Shown: positions 8,142 through 17,428 of the stretch, piece by piece
Layout of the letters: the number at the start of each line of letters is the position of its first letter
How positions within the stretch are numbered: the stretch's first letter is position 1
Source of the DNA: JANNAT01 sp031384605
GTDB taxonomy: Bacteria; Pseudomonadota; Alphaproteobacteria; Rhodobacterales; Rhodobacteraceae
Direction of reading: 5' to 3'
DNA length: 64,000 nucleotides
Assembly (NCBI GenBank): GCA_031384605.1
Contig: JANNAT010000094.1
Span: 1 to 64,000, forward strand
Notes under the pieces: model-generated
What the model was told of the DNA's origin: nothing
Seen by the model: the letters and a program-made list of their open reading frames with translations, nothing else
Databases searched by the model: none
Translations under genes and position numbers: made by a program

Positions 8142-8351
8142 ATGTTTACCACCAACGAAGGCACTGTTGATCGCGCTCTGCGTGTCCTTGTGGGCGCAGC
8201 GCTGCTAATCTGGTTCTTTTACGATCAATCAGCGGGATTTTGGCACTATGCCAAGTTGATCGGCATCGTGCCGCTGTTGACTGGCCTGATTGGCACATGC
8301 CCGCTTTACGCCGTTCTGGGCATCTCAACCTGCCCCCTGAAAAAGGCCTGA
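8142..8351 (+). CDS. Small DUF2892-type inner-membrane protein
   Basis: A 69-residue protein with a short cytosolic start (MFTTNEGTVDRALRVLVGAA) typical of DUF2892 (the YgaP C-terminal membrane module), followed by two hydrophobic helices. Two cysteines (GTCPLYAVLGISTCPL) are also characteristic of the family. The function is not established; some relatives are linked to sulfur or thiosulfate handling. The ATG at 8142 is preceded by AAGGATCC. Monocistronic, convergent with the next gene. Confidence 0.8.
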   Translation: MFTTNEGTVDRALRVLVGAALLIWFFYDQSAGFWHYAKLIGIVPLLTGLIGTCPLYAVLGISTCPLKKA

Positions 8352-8355
8352 TCCC

Positions 8356-9588
8356 TTAAGACTCAAGCGTGATGTCCCAGTCCTTAAACCCAGACGCCTG
8401 GCAGACCGCCTCCCAGATGGTGACGAAATGATGTTTGTGAAACACCATCCCGTTTGACATCATACTGGGGGTCATCCGGCCAAATTCCGGCGGCACAAGA
8501 CCGGCGGTGCTGCACAAGGTAACGAACGCTTTTTGGTGACGCACGATATGGGGCACATTGACCGTGCCGTTCGGCAATTGCGTCACATCGGCAATTTGCA
8601 TGCCCGATCCCTTGAAGGTTTTCACTTCGCCCGTCGTCATCGCATAGACGTTTTCCATCGCGTCACTGGTCATGGCATGCATGCAGACATATTCGTCTGG
8701 CAACCCAACCATATGGCCGAATTCATGCGCGACGGTGATTTGACGAAACAGGCTTTTGGTGCTGCCGGGTTTTTCCGGAAACAGCGCTTTCAACTCTGTA
8801 TTGTCGAACGACAGCAGCACCCCATCAAGGTTCGTTGTGGCACCGCTTTGCGCTTCAACAATCGGATTTTTTATCCCGCAGCCCCGCAAATGCGCCGTCG
8901 CCGCAGATGCCAAAGTTGCCCGGTTGCCCGGGCCACAGCCGTTAACCGTCAAAGTCGGACGTCTTGACGAATAGTACTTCTTTGGCACCTTTAACTGCAT
9001 GATCTCGCGTGCAAACTTTTCAAGACGTTGGCGGGCAGCGCTATCTTGTGCCAGCGGCGTCTTTATCGGAATCAACAGCTCTGTCTTTGACAGATCGAAG
9101 ATAATGTTCCGACGATACGAAGATATCTCAGATGTTTGTGTTGCCGCAGACCCGAATGTGCCGGTGCGCGGCGCAAAGGCCGGATTTGTGCCCAGCCCCG
9201 TCGACGTCTTGTCGGTGACCATGGCAAACGGGCCAAGGGCATGTTCCTGCAGATCTTCATCTTCGATTGCAATGCGGTAATGGGCATTGGCCAGCGTTGT
9301 CACCATAACCTTCACCGTCACCAGCAGGCTGATATCGGTCCAACCCGTTTTCGTGCAGACAAACCGGGCTTTCTTGTTCCAAACCTCGGGCACAAGCTTG
9401 GTAAATTGCTTGCCGAAATTAACCATCTGCGCCTGAACGCTGGGCTTTTGCGTTTCCAGATAGACCCGCACGACAATTTCGGCACGCTTTTCTTTGGGCT
9501 TTAGCACGATATCAAAAGCCCCCAGATCGACCGAGGGAACAAAGTTGGTCAGGGAATGGGTGGCGGCAAGGAATTGAGCTTTGGTCAT
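8356..9588 (-). CDS. Orphan metzincin-like zinc metalloprotease
   Basis: A 410-residue protein without an evident signal peptide or membrane helix. The C-terminal half carries HEFGHMVGLPDEY (about residues 288-300), the HExxHxxGxxD zinc-binding form of metzincins (His288, His292, Asp298, Glu289 catalytic), and a candidate Met-turn PSMMSNG near residue 375. The N-terminal ~200 residues are unassigned and lysine-rich. Similar HEFGHxxGLPDEY proteins occur beside secreted toxins and contractile injection systems, but no such genes are here. It stands alone between a small membrane gene and uvrA, with an AT-rich upstream region, which may indicate acquisition. Start ATG at 9586-9588. Confidence 0.75.
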   Translation of the reverse strand: MTKAQFLAATHSLTNFVPSVDLGAFDIVLKPKEKRAEIVVRVYLETQKPSVQAQMVNFGKQFTKLVPEVWNKKARFVCTKTGWTDISLLVTVKVMVTTLANAHYRIAIEDEDLQEHALGPFAMVTDKTSTGLGTNPAFAPRTGTFGSAATQTSEISSYRRNIIFDLSKTELLIPIKTPLAQDSAARQRLEKFAREIMQLKVPKKYYSSRRPTLTVNGCGPGNRATLASAATAHLRGCGIKNPIVEAQSGATTNLDGVLLSFDNTELKALFPEKPGSTKSLFRQITVAHEFGHMVGLPDEYVCMHAMTSDAMENVYAMTTGEVKTFKGSGMQIADVTQLPNGTVNVPHIVRHQKAFVTLCSTAGLVPPEFGRMTPSMMSNGMVFHKHHFVTIWEAVCQASGFKDWDITLES

Positions 9589-9873
9589 TATTTGAACCTG
9601 TATGAAGCCATCTTGAAATGAAAATATGGGCGAAACACATCACAGCGCACATTGCCTGCACGCCGCTGCTGTTGAAATTTTGCGGGCGTGAAAGATATTA
9701 TAGCGCGACTATAGCCGTTCCGCTTTTGTTGTGGAGTCAAATTTTTAGTCAAATCAGACACCGTCAAGGGCCGACGCCGCCAGCACCACCATAAGCGGAA
9801 CTTGCCGAACAAAGACACCCTCTTACACGGCAGGCCAACGCATGCGCATCGCCCTTGTATTCTGTGCCTTGGC

Positions 9874-12738
9874 CTATTCCGCCGCTGCCCGCCGTGGCCG
9901 CAGCAAATCCTTCAGATACCGCCCCGTATGGTTGCCCACCAGCTTGGCGATATCTTCCGGTGTGCCAACGCCAACGATCTGCCCGCCGCCATCGCCGCCT
10001 TCGGGGCCGATATCAATCACCCAGTCGGCGGTTTTGACCACGTCCAGATTATGTTCGATCACCACAACCGTGTTGCCTTGATCGACCAGTTCATGCAGCA
10101 CTTCCAACAGCTTACGCACGTCTTCGAAATGCAGGCCGGTGGTAGGTTCGTCCAGAATATACAAGGTTCGCCCCGTGGCGCGGCGAGAGAGTTCTTTCGA
10201 CAACTTCACCCGCTGCGCCTCGCCGCCCGACAGCGTGGTCGCTTGTTGGCCAACTTTGATGTATCCCAGCCCGACCCGACACAGCGCATCCATCTTTTCG
10301 CGGATGCTGGGGACGGCTTGGAAAAATCCTTGCGCCTCTTCACATGTCATATCAAGTACGTTGGCTATGCTTTTGTTTTTGAATTTAATTTCCAGTGTTT
10401 CACGATTGTATCGCGCGCCTTTGCAGGTCTCACAGGTTACGTAAACATCGGGCAGAAAGTTCATTTCAATCTTCAGAACACCGTCGCCCTGACACGCCTC
10501 ACAGCGCCCGCCCTTGACGTTAAAGCTGAACCTGCCCGGCAGATAGCCGCGCGCTTTCGCCTCTGGCAGTCCCGCAAACCAATCGCGGATCGGGGTAAAG
10601 GCACCGGTATAGGTCGCGGGGTTTGATCGCGGGGTGCGGCCAATGGCGCGTTGATCAATGTCGATCACTTTGTCCAGATGCTCAAAACCCCGGATGGTTT
10701 CGCAAGGGCTGGGGGTTTCATGCGCGCCGTTCAGGCGGGATGCTGCGGTTTTGAACAGGGTTTCAATGGTTAACGTCGATTTACCCCCCCCCGAAACGCC
10801 TGTCACGCAAACGAATTTACCCAGTGGGAATTCCGCCGTGACGTTTTTCAGATTGTTCCCCGTCGCCCCCACAACAACCAGTTTCTTGCCATTCCCCTTA
10901 CGTCGCGATTTCGGCACCGCTATTTCGCGAACGCCAGAAAGATACTGACCTGTCAGGCTGTTAGGGTCATTGGCCACCTGATCCGGCGTGCCGTGGCTGA
11001 CCACCATACCGCCATGAATGCCCGCACCGGGGCCCATATCAAACACGTAATCCGCCTCGCGGATCGCGTCTTCGTCATGTTCCACCACCAGAACCGTGTT
11101 GCCTGCGTCGCGCAGGTTTTTCAGCGTGGTTAACAGCCGGTCATTATCACGCTGGTGCAGGCCAATGCTGGGTTCATCCAACACGTAAAGCACCCCTGTT
11201 AATCCCGATCCGATCTGGCTGGCCAGCCGGATACGCTGTGATTCACCCCCCGATAACGTGCCTGCATTGCGCGACAAGGTCAGGTAATTCAGACCCACAT
11301 TTACCAAGAATCCCAGGCGTTCACGGATTTCCTTCAATATCGCCTTGGCGATTTCGTTTTTCTGGTTGGTCAGGCTGGCCGGAACCGTGGTAATCCACTC
11401 GTAGGCTTCGGTAATCGACATTTTAACCACTTGGCCGACGTGCAGACCTGCGATTTTCACCGCCAAAGCCTCGGGGCGCAGCCGGTATCCGCCGCAGGTG
11501 CCGCAGGACCGGTTGTTCTGAAACCGCTCCATATCCTCGCGGCTCCAGGCGGAATCCGTCTCGCGATAGCGGCGCTCCATGTTGGGGATTACCCCTTCAA
11601 AGACGCGGGACACCTGATAAATCCGCCCGCCTTCATCATACCGGAATGAGATTTCGGTGCCGCCCGATCCGCGCAAAAACACCTGTTTGATGGCGTCCGG
11701 CAGATCAATCCACTTGGATTTTTTATCAAATTCATAATGCTTGGCGATAGCGTCAATGGTCTGGGTGAAATACGGGCTTTTCGATTTCGCCCAAGGGGCC
11801 AGCGCGCCCCCCATTAGTGTAAGGCTTTGATCTGGAACAACAAGGCGTTCATCAAAGAACAGCTCTACCCCCAACCCATCGCAGGCAGGACAGGCCCCGA
11901 AGGGCGCGTTGAACGAAAACAGCCGCGGTTCTATTTCGGCAATGGTAAACCCCGACACCGGGCAGGCAAATTTCTCGGAATAAGTAGTGCGCTGCGGTTC
12001 GGCATCCGGCGTGTCATCGGCGATTTCAATCACGGCGATGCCATCAGCCAAATTCAACGCGGTGCGGAAACTGTCGGCCAACCGGGTTTCGAGCCCCGCG
12101 CGCACCACGATACGGTCTACCACCACGTCGATGTTGTGGCGGAATTTCTTGTCCAGAACCGGGGGTTCTTCCAACTCATAGAACGCGCCGTTAACCTTAA
12201 CGCGCTGAAACCCCTGTTTGCGCAGATCGAGGAATTCCTTTTTGTACTCGCCCTTGCGGTCGCGAATGATCGGGGCAAGCAGATAGGCGCGGCTGCCCTC
12301 TGGCATCGCCATTACCGCATCGACCATATCCTGGACTTGCATCGCGGTGATCGGCAGGCCCGTTGCAGGAGAAAACGGCGTGCCGACGCGGGCAAACAGC
12401 AGGCGCATATAGTCGTAAATCTCGGTCACTGTGCCGACGGTAGAGCGCGGGTTTTTCGACGTGGTCTTTTGTTCGATTGAGATCGCAGGCGACAGGCCGC
12501 TGATGTGATCAACATCAGGTTTCCCCATCATATCAAGAAATTGCCGCGCATAGGCCGACAAGGATTCCACATAGCGGCGCTGACCTTCGGCATAGATCGT
12601 GTCGAACGCCAGCGATGATTTGCCAGACCCCGACAGCCCGGTGATCACCACCAGCTGATCGCGCGGAATGCTGACATTGACGTTTTTCAGATTATGCTCG
12701 CGCGCGCCGCGCACTTCGATGAACTTCTGTTCGGCCAT
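9874..12738 (-). CDS. uvrA: Excinuclease ABC subunit A
   Basis: UvrA is the damage-recognising ATPase of nucleotide excision repair; it dimerises, loads UvrB and leaves. At 954 residues it is full length. Two ABC modules are visible: Walker A GLSGSGKSSLAFDT (residue ~35) and GVSGGGKSTLTIETL (~645), signatures LSGGESQRIRLASQIGSG and LSGGEAQRVKLSKELS, and zinc-finger cysteines in CEACQGDG and CETCKGARYN. The start ATG is at 12736-12738. A LexA box lies 64-78 bp upstream, so SOS induction is likely. Confidence 0.97.
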   Translation of the reverse strand: MAEQKFIEVRGAREHNLKNVNVSIPRDQLVVITGLSGSGKSSLAFDTIYAEGQRRYVESLSAYARQFLDMMGKPDVDHISGLSPAISIEQKTTSKNPRSTVGTVTEIYDYMRLLFARVGTPFSPATGLPITAMQVQDMVDAVMAMPEGSRAYLLAPIIRDRKGEYKKEFLDLRKQGFQRVKVNGAFYELEEPPVLDKKFRHNIDVVVDRIVVRAGLETRLADSFRTALNLADGIAVIEIADDTPDAEPQRTTYSEKFACPVSGFTIAEIEPRLFSFNAPFGACPACDGLGVELFFDERLVVPDQSLTLMGGALAPWAKSKSPYFTQTIDAIAKHYEFDKKSKWIDLPDAIKQVFLRGSGGTEISFRYDEGGRIYQVSRVFEGVIPNMERRYRETDSAWSREDMERFQNNRSCGTCGGYRLRPEALAVKIAGLHVGQVVKMSITEAYEWITTVPASLTNQKNEIAKAILKEIRERLGFLVNVGLNYLTLSRNAGTLSGGESQRIRLASQIGSGLTGVLYVLDEPSIGLHQRDNDRLLTTLKNLRDAGNTVLVVEHDEDAIREADYVFDMGPGAGIHGGMVVSHGTPDQVANDPNSLTGQYLSGVREIAVPKSRRKGNGKKLVVVGATGNNLKNVTAEFPLGKFVCVTGVSGGGKSTLTIETLFKTAASRLNGAHETPSPCETIRGFEHLDKVIDIDQRAIGRTPRSNPATYTGAFTPIRDWFAGLPEAKARGYLPGRFSFNVKGGRCEACQGDGVLKIEMNFLPDVYVTCETCKGARYNRETLEIKFKNKSIANVLDMTCEEAQGFFQAVPSIREKMDALCRVGLGYIKVGQQATTLSGGEAQRVKLSKELSRRATGRTLYILDEPTTGLHFEDVRKLLEVLHELVDQGNTVVVIEHNLDVVKTADWVIDIGPEGGDGGGQIVGVGTPEDIAKLVGNHTGRYLKDLLRPRRAAAE

Positions 12739-12801
12739 GATCCACCCCAGTTGACCGCAGATAGATAAGACGAATTAACCGAGTCTCCAATAGAGAAATG
12801 G

Positions 12802-12816
12802 GAACGAAGGCGGAAC
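12802..12816 (-). promoter_or_regulatory. LexA (SOS) box of uvrA
   Basis: GAAC-N7-GAAC at 12802-12805 and 12813-12816, which reads GTTC-N7-GTTC on the minus strand. This is the established LexA operator of alphaproteobacteria, correctly placed about 65 bp before the uvrA start. Confidence 0.85.
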
Positions 12817-12835
12817 ATTTGTTAACTGTTGTGGA

Positions 12836-14002
12836 TTAACCTGAAAAGGTCGCCCGGCGGCGCGCCTGCACTGCATGGATCACAATTCCCAATCCCGAAA
12901 ACCCGACCAAGAACACAGCCAATCCCCCGACCCCGAACTGCGCCATCAGCAGGGTTAACAGCGGCGTGCCGGTGGTGGTGCCCAGATTGCCCAGCTGTGC
13001 GATGGCCCCTGCAGCGCGGGCGCGGTCATTTGCAGCGGCGTTCAGTTGTGGGATTGACGCGAAACTGGCACCTTGAACGATGCCCAATGATGCGGCTAAG
13101 GCGAGTGCGAAACCTGACTCAACCGCGCCCGTGCCCCATGCAGCCCACAGGCCAAAGCTGGCAATGATCGCGGTGGCGAAGCCGAGTTGCACAAGGCGAA
13201 ACGCTGAAATGTGCTTTAGGGCCCAGACGCCAAGCGTCAGAGATAAAGCGATGGAAATCAATGGCATGGCGACGGCGATAAAGCCGCCCCAACCGGGGGT
13301 GGCGGCTGCGGGTAGCAGGGTTAATACGGCGACATAAGTGATGGTATAGCACCCGAACCCCATGGCCGGGGCGGCGATGCGGGGGCTTGCGTAGATGGTG
13401 GCGTGTTGGGCGATCAGGCCACCCTGCCCTGCGATGCGCGGCGATTTCGGGTCGGGCGGCATCAGGATGAATAACAGTGCGGCGATGGCCAGCATCCATA
13501 GGGCATGCAGGGTGAACAGGCCGGCGGGGCCGTGGGCTGCGATCAATCCGGGGGCTGCAAAGGCCAGCACGGCGTAAGTCAGGCCGAAAAACGATGACCA
13601 CAGCGTCATCGCCAGCCCCTGATGGCGGATCGGCGCACTGGTGGCGATGGCTGTAGGCCCGACGACGACAATAGCCAGATGCGAGAAACCTTCCAACACG
13701 CGGGTGGCCATCATCACGGGATAGGGCGGAAAAGTGGATTGGATGGCCGATATCGCGGCCCCCAATATCAGCGCCGTCAGAATCGCGCGGCGCGGGCCGA
13801 TGCGCGCCACCAACAACCCTGCCGTGGTGCCAAAGATCAGGCCAACGATGCCGACGATTGACACCATAACCCCAATACCAAAGCCTGCATGGGCGGCGTA
13901 TTCCAACCCCAACGTTTGATACAGAACCGAGATTTTTCCAAACTGCGCCGCAGCCCCCAGTCCTGCGGCCCAGAGGGTGAGAACGGTTAAGACTGCGCGC
14001 AT
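12836..14002 (-). CDS. MFS transporter
   Basis: A 388-residue polytopic inner-membrane protein with about 12 hydrophobic segments and the glycine-rich MFS loop (LLVARIGPRRAILTALILGA) after the second helix. The substrate cannot be told from sequence. The ATG at 14000-14002 comes one base after the TAG stop of lpdA, suggesting translational reinitiation; an alternative ATG at 14032 lies inside lpdA. Confidence 0.8.
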   Translation of the reverse strand: MRAVLTVLTLWAAGLGAAAQFGKISVLYQTLGLEYAAHAGFGIGVMVSIVGIVGLIFGTTAGLLVARIGPRRAILTALILGAAISAIQSTFPPYPVMMATRVLEGFSHLAIVVVGPTAIATSAPIRHQGLAMTLWSSFFGLTYAVLAFAAPGLIAAHGPAGLFTLHALWMLAIAALLFILMPPDPKSPRIAGQGGLIAQHATIYASPRIAAPAMGFGCYTITYVAVLTLLPAAATPGWGGFIAVAMPLISIALSLTLGVWALKHISAFRLVQLGFATAIIASFGLWAAWGTGAVESGFALALAASLGIVQGASFASIPQLNAAANDRARAAGAIAQLGNLGTTTGTPLLTLLMAQFGVGGLAVFLVGFSGLGIVIHAVQARRRATFSG

Positions 14003-14003
14003 C

Positions 14004-15398
14004 CTAAATATGAATCGCCCGCCCGTAGGCATCGAGCACCGATTCGTGCATCATCTCCGACAAGGTTGGGTGCGGGAAGACGGTGTTCATCAGGTCGGCC
14101 TCGGTGGTTTCCAACTGCCGACCGATCACATAGCCTTGGATCAATTCAGTGACTTCGGCGCCGATCATATGCGCGCCCAGAAGTTCCCCGGTTTTGGCGT
14201 CAAATATGGTTTTGACAAAGCCCTCGGCCTCTCCCAAAGCAATCGCTTTGCCGTTGCCGATAAAGGGAAAGCGGCCGACTTTGACGCTGTAACCAGCCTC
14301 TGTCGCCTTGGCTTCGGTCATGCCCACCGATGCCACTTGCGGATGGCAATAGGTGCAACCGGCGATGGACCCCGGTTTGATGGCATGCGGATGGCCGCCT
14401 GCGATCAGTTCGGCCACCATCACGCCTTCGTGGCTGGCTTTGTGGGCCAACCACGGCGCGCCCGCGATATCGCCGATGGCATAAAGCCCATCAACGCCCG
14501 TGCGGCAGAATTCATCGGTGACAACATGGGTGCGGTCGATTTTCACGCCCAACGCTTCTAGCCCCAGGCCTTCGATATTGCCGATGATGCCGACAGCGGA
14601 AATCACGGTATCAAACTCTTGGGTGGTCGTGCCCGCGGCAGATTCCAGATGCGCCACAACTTTGCCGGGACTGCGATCCAGTTTTTTAACGGTGGTTTTT
14701 TCAAGGATTTTCATGCCTTGCTTGACGAAAGCCTTTTTAGCAAAGGCTGATACTTCGGCGTCCTCAACCGGCAGAACGCGGTCCATCACCTCGACAACCG
14801 TGGTATCAGCGCCCAGAGTATTGAAAAATGACGCAAATTCTATGCCGATGGCACCAGAGCCAATGACCAGCAGACGTTTTGGCATCCGTTTGGGTTGCAG
14901 GGCGTGGCGGTAGGTCCAGACCAGATCGCCGTCCGCCTCAAGGCCCGGCAGTTCGCGGGCCCGCGCGCCGGTGGCAATGATAATGGATTTGGCGGTCAGA
15001 TCATCATTGCCTTTGGCCGACTTAACCGTCACCTGCCCCTTTGCGGGAATCGTGGCATCACCCATAAACACGGTAACTTTGTTTTTCTTCATCAGATGGC
15101 CAATGCCGCCCGAAAGCTGTTTGGCCACGCCGCGAGAGCGGGCGACGACGGCATCCAGATCATAAGAAATCCCGGTGGCCGACAGGCCGAATTCCTTGGC
15201 GCGCTGCATCAGGTGGAACACTTCGGCAGATCGCAGCATGGCTTTGGTCGGGATACAGCCCCAGTTCAGGCAGATGCCACCCAGACTTTCCCGCTCAACA
15301 ATCGCAACCTTTAACCCCAATTGCGAAGCGCGCACTGCGGCGACATAGCCACCCGGACCTGCGCCGATGATGATAACGTCAAAGTTTTGCGCGGCCAT
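14004..15398 (-). CDS. lpdA: Dihydrolipoyl dehydrogenase (E3)
   Basis: FAD-dependent E3 of 2-oxo-acid dehydrogenase and/or glycine cleavage complexes; it reoxidises dihydrolipoamide with NAD+. FAD motif GAGPGG (residue ~12), redox cysteines in GGICLNWGCIPTKAM (Cys43 and Cys48), NAD motif VIGSGAIGIEFASFF, and the C-terminal catalytic HPTLSE are all present over 464 residues. No E1 or E2 genes are adjacent, so its complex cannot be named from context. ATG at 15396-15398, preceded by a G-rich ribosome site. Confidence 0.95.
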   Translation of the reverse strand: MAAQNFDVIIIGAGPGGYVAAVRASQLGLKVAIVERESLGGICLNWGCIPTKAMLRSAEVFHLMQRAKEFGLSATGISYDLDAVVARSRGVAKQLSGGIGHLMKKNKVTVFMGDATIPAKGQVTVKSAKGNDDLTAKSIIIATGARARELPGLEADGDLVWTYRHALQPKRMPKRLLVIGSGAIGIEFASFFNTLGADTTVVEVMDRVLPVEDAEVSAFAKKAFVKQGMKILEKTTVKKLDRSPGKVVAHLESAAGTTTQEFDTVISAVGIIGNIEGLGLEALGVKIDRTHVVTDEFCRTGVDGLYAIGDIAGAPWLAHKASHEGVMVAELIAGGHPHAIKPGSIAGCTYCHPQVASVGMTEAKATEAGYSVKVGRFPFIGNGKAIALGEAEGFVKTIFDAKTGELLGAHMIGAEVTELIQGYVIGRQLETTEADLMNTVFPHPTLSEMMHESVLDAYGRAIHI

Positions 15399-15472
15399 GA
15401 TTTCCCCCCAAAGAAAGTAGTTTAGCCTTAAACCAGTATTGATTGCGGTGCAACGCAGGCGCCGCCTTGGGC

Positions 15473-16063
15473 CTATGCGCTGGGTGCATGGCTGGCGCGG
15501 ATTTCGGAGACGATGGTGCCACAGGCACCGTCGTTCATGAATTTATCCTCAGCAGCGCTACTGATCCGCCCAAGCGCCACGTTGCGAAACGGAAAACGGT
15601 CATAGCGTTCAATCACCGCATGATGGGCGCGGGCATGGATCACCTGTTCCGCGCCGGTTTCGGGCATTTTCGCCTCAAACAATGATATACATTGGGCCTG
15701 ATCCGCCAGATCCTCGCTGTGCATCAAGGGCAGATAGAAAAACTGCCGTTCGGGTTCCGGCGCGTCCAGGTCCCAGCCCATTTCAACAGCGCGTTTCGCC
15801 GCCGCCAGCGCCATCGCATCCGTGGCAAAGGCATCCGCGTGGCCCCTGTGCATGTTGCGCGCCATCTGATCGCACAAGATCAGAAACGCCAGCGTGCCCA
15901 CCGTGCCATCGACCCAATGGTCAAGTCCGCCATCACGGGCCGCAACCCAGACATCCTGAAACCGGTTGCGGATATCAGCATCCAGCGCCTCGCCTGCCGC
16001 ATACCAGCCGTCCGGGCCAACCTCGCCCAACCAGTAATCCAGCACTTCGATCGGATCTGCCAT
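15473..16063 (-). CDS. DUF924 family protein
   Basis: A 196-residue all-helical soluble protein of the DUF924 family, recognised by VLDYWLGEVGPDGWY at the start, FLILCDQMARNMHRG near residue 70 and PERQFFYLPLMHSEDLADQ near residue 115. The biochemical role is unknown. The ATG at 16061-16063 is preceded by GGAGGGTG. It lies between two MFS genes and lpdA on the same strand. Confidence 0.85.
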   Translation of the reverse strand: MADPIEVLDYWLGEVGPDGWYAAGEALDADIRNRFQDVWVAARDGGLDHWVDGTVGTLAFLILCDQMARNMHRGHADAFATDAMALAAAKRAVEMGWDLDAPEPERQFFYLPLMHSEDLADQAQCISLFEAKMPETGAEQVIHARAHHAVIERYDRFPFRNVALGRISSAAEDKFMNDGACGTIVSEIRASHAPSA

Positions 16064-16116
16064 CGCACCCTCCGTTTGGCCCAAGCCTGACAGGTTCGCA
16101 TCCCGCCTGCAACAAA

Positions 16117-17343
16117 TCACCGCCGGGGTTCTGCATCCAGCACCGCGCCCACCGCCAAAGATGACGCCGTTGGCGTAAGACCGGTGTAGCCGCCGGTATG
16201 CGCGGGCCCCGCGCGCCGCGTCATCCGCCAACCCACGTATCCGGCAAGGGCCGAAAACAGCAGACCTATGAACAGAAAATAGCCCTTGGCCCCCACCTGT
16301 TGCATGATCCACCCCAAACTAAGCGGGCCAAAAATCGCGCCAAATCCATTCAGAAAGATCAATCCGGCAGACGCAGCTGGCATTTCCTCTTTGGTCAGAA
16401 AGTCGTTGGTGTGGGCAATCAGCAAGGAATACAGCGGGTTGATGATGCCGCCCAACAGCAAGGCCACGATCAATTCAAAGGTGAATGGCAACCTGATCAC
16501 CGTGGCAGCCGCCATCACCACAGCCCCCGCCACCGAAAGCCACAACACCAGCATACGGCGATCCAGCCGGTCAGATATCCAGCCAACCGGATATTGAAAC
16601 ATCAGCCCGCCGACATACATTGCCGCAACAAACGACGCAATCTGCCCGATGGTCATCGCACTCATCGCGCCATAAACCGATGCCATCCCGAACATCGCCG
16701 AATAAACGCCCCCCGTCAGCAGCATGCCAACGCAGCCCAAAGGCGAGATGCGGAACAAGGCGCGAAAGCTCATCGGTTTGATGGTGTCAAAGGTTGGCGC
16801 AGGCGTGTCGGCCAGCAACAGCGGCATAAACGCCAACGAAACCAGAATCGACGGAATGATGAACAGCGCATAGCCGGTGGGATCACCCAGTGACAAAAGG
16901 CCCTGGCTGGCAATAATCCCCAGCATCTGCACGATCATGTAAAGTGACAGTGCCTGCCCACGGGTTTCATTGCTGGCGGTGTTGTTCAGCCAACTTTCTG
17001 AGGTGACATAAATGCCGGAAAAGCAAAACCCGATCAGCACCCGCATCACCGACCACGCCGCCCAGTCCACCATCAACGGATACAAAATCAACAGCGCCGA
17101 AATCATCGACCCCAGCGCCGAGAACACCCTGACATGGCCCACCCGGCGGATCATTTCCGGCGCAAGTCGTGATCCGCCCAGAAAGCCGACGAAATAGGCT
17201 GACATGACAATAGAAAGTTCGAACGTGCCAAAGCCTTCATAGGCACCGCGAATGCCTAACAGTGATCCTTGCACCCCATTGCCCACCATCAACAGCATTA
17301 CCCCCAACAGCAGGGGCCAGGATTGGGCAAGCACTTTGATCAT
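16117..17343 (-). CDS. MFS transporter (YcaD-like)
   Basis: A 408-residue, 12-helix MFS protein. MSAYFVGFLGGSRLAPEMIR and the acidic/aromatic stretch GIYVTSESWLNN in the fifth helix region are typical of the YcaD-like group, whose substrates are unknown. ATG at 17341-17343 with GGAG 7-8 bases upstream. It shares a strand but no overlap with queA. Confidence 0.82.
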   Translation of the reverse strand: MIKVLAQSWPLLLGVMLLMVGNGVQGSLLGIRGAYEGFGTFELSIVMSAYFVGFLGGSRLAPEMIRRVGHVRVFSALGSMISALLILYPLMVDWAAWSVMRVLIGFCFSGIYVTSESWLNNTASNETRGQALSLYMIVQMLGIIASQGLLSLGDPTGYALFIIPSILVSLAFMPLLLADTPAPTFDTIKPMSFRALFRISPLGCVGMLLTGGVYSAMFGMASVYGAMSAMTIGQIASFVAAMYVGGLMFQYPVGWISDRLDRRMLVLWLSVAGAVVMAAATVIRLPFTFELIVALLLGGIINPLYSLLIAHTNDFLTKEEMPAASAGLIFLNGFGAIFGPLSLGWIMQQVGAKGYFLFIGLLFSALAGYVGWRMTRRAGPAHTGGYTGLTPTASSLAVGAVLDAEPRR

Positions 17344-17428
17344 CGCGGGCTCCGGGGGTATTTTGGGCTGTATAGCAGCAAGACGGCAGTTCAGGCTGTT
17401 GATATCGACGGGCTGTGACAGGCGGGCG

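Noticed and set aside
9588..9818. A 76-codon reverse frame upstream of the metalloprotease
   Set aside because: Atypical composition, no ribosome site and no resemblance; treated as AT-richer intergenic sequence.
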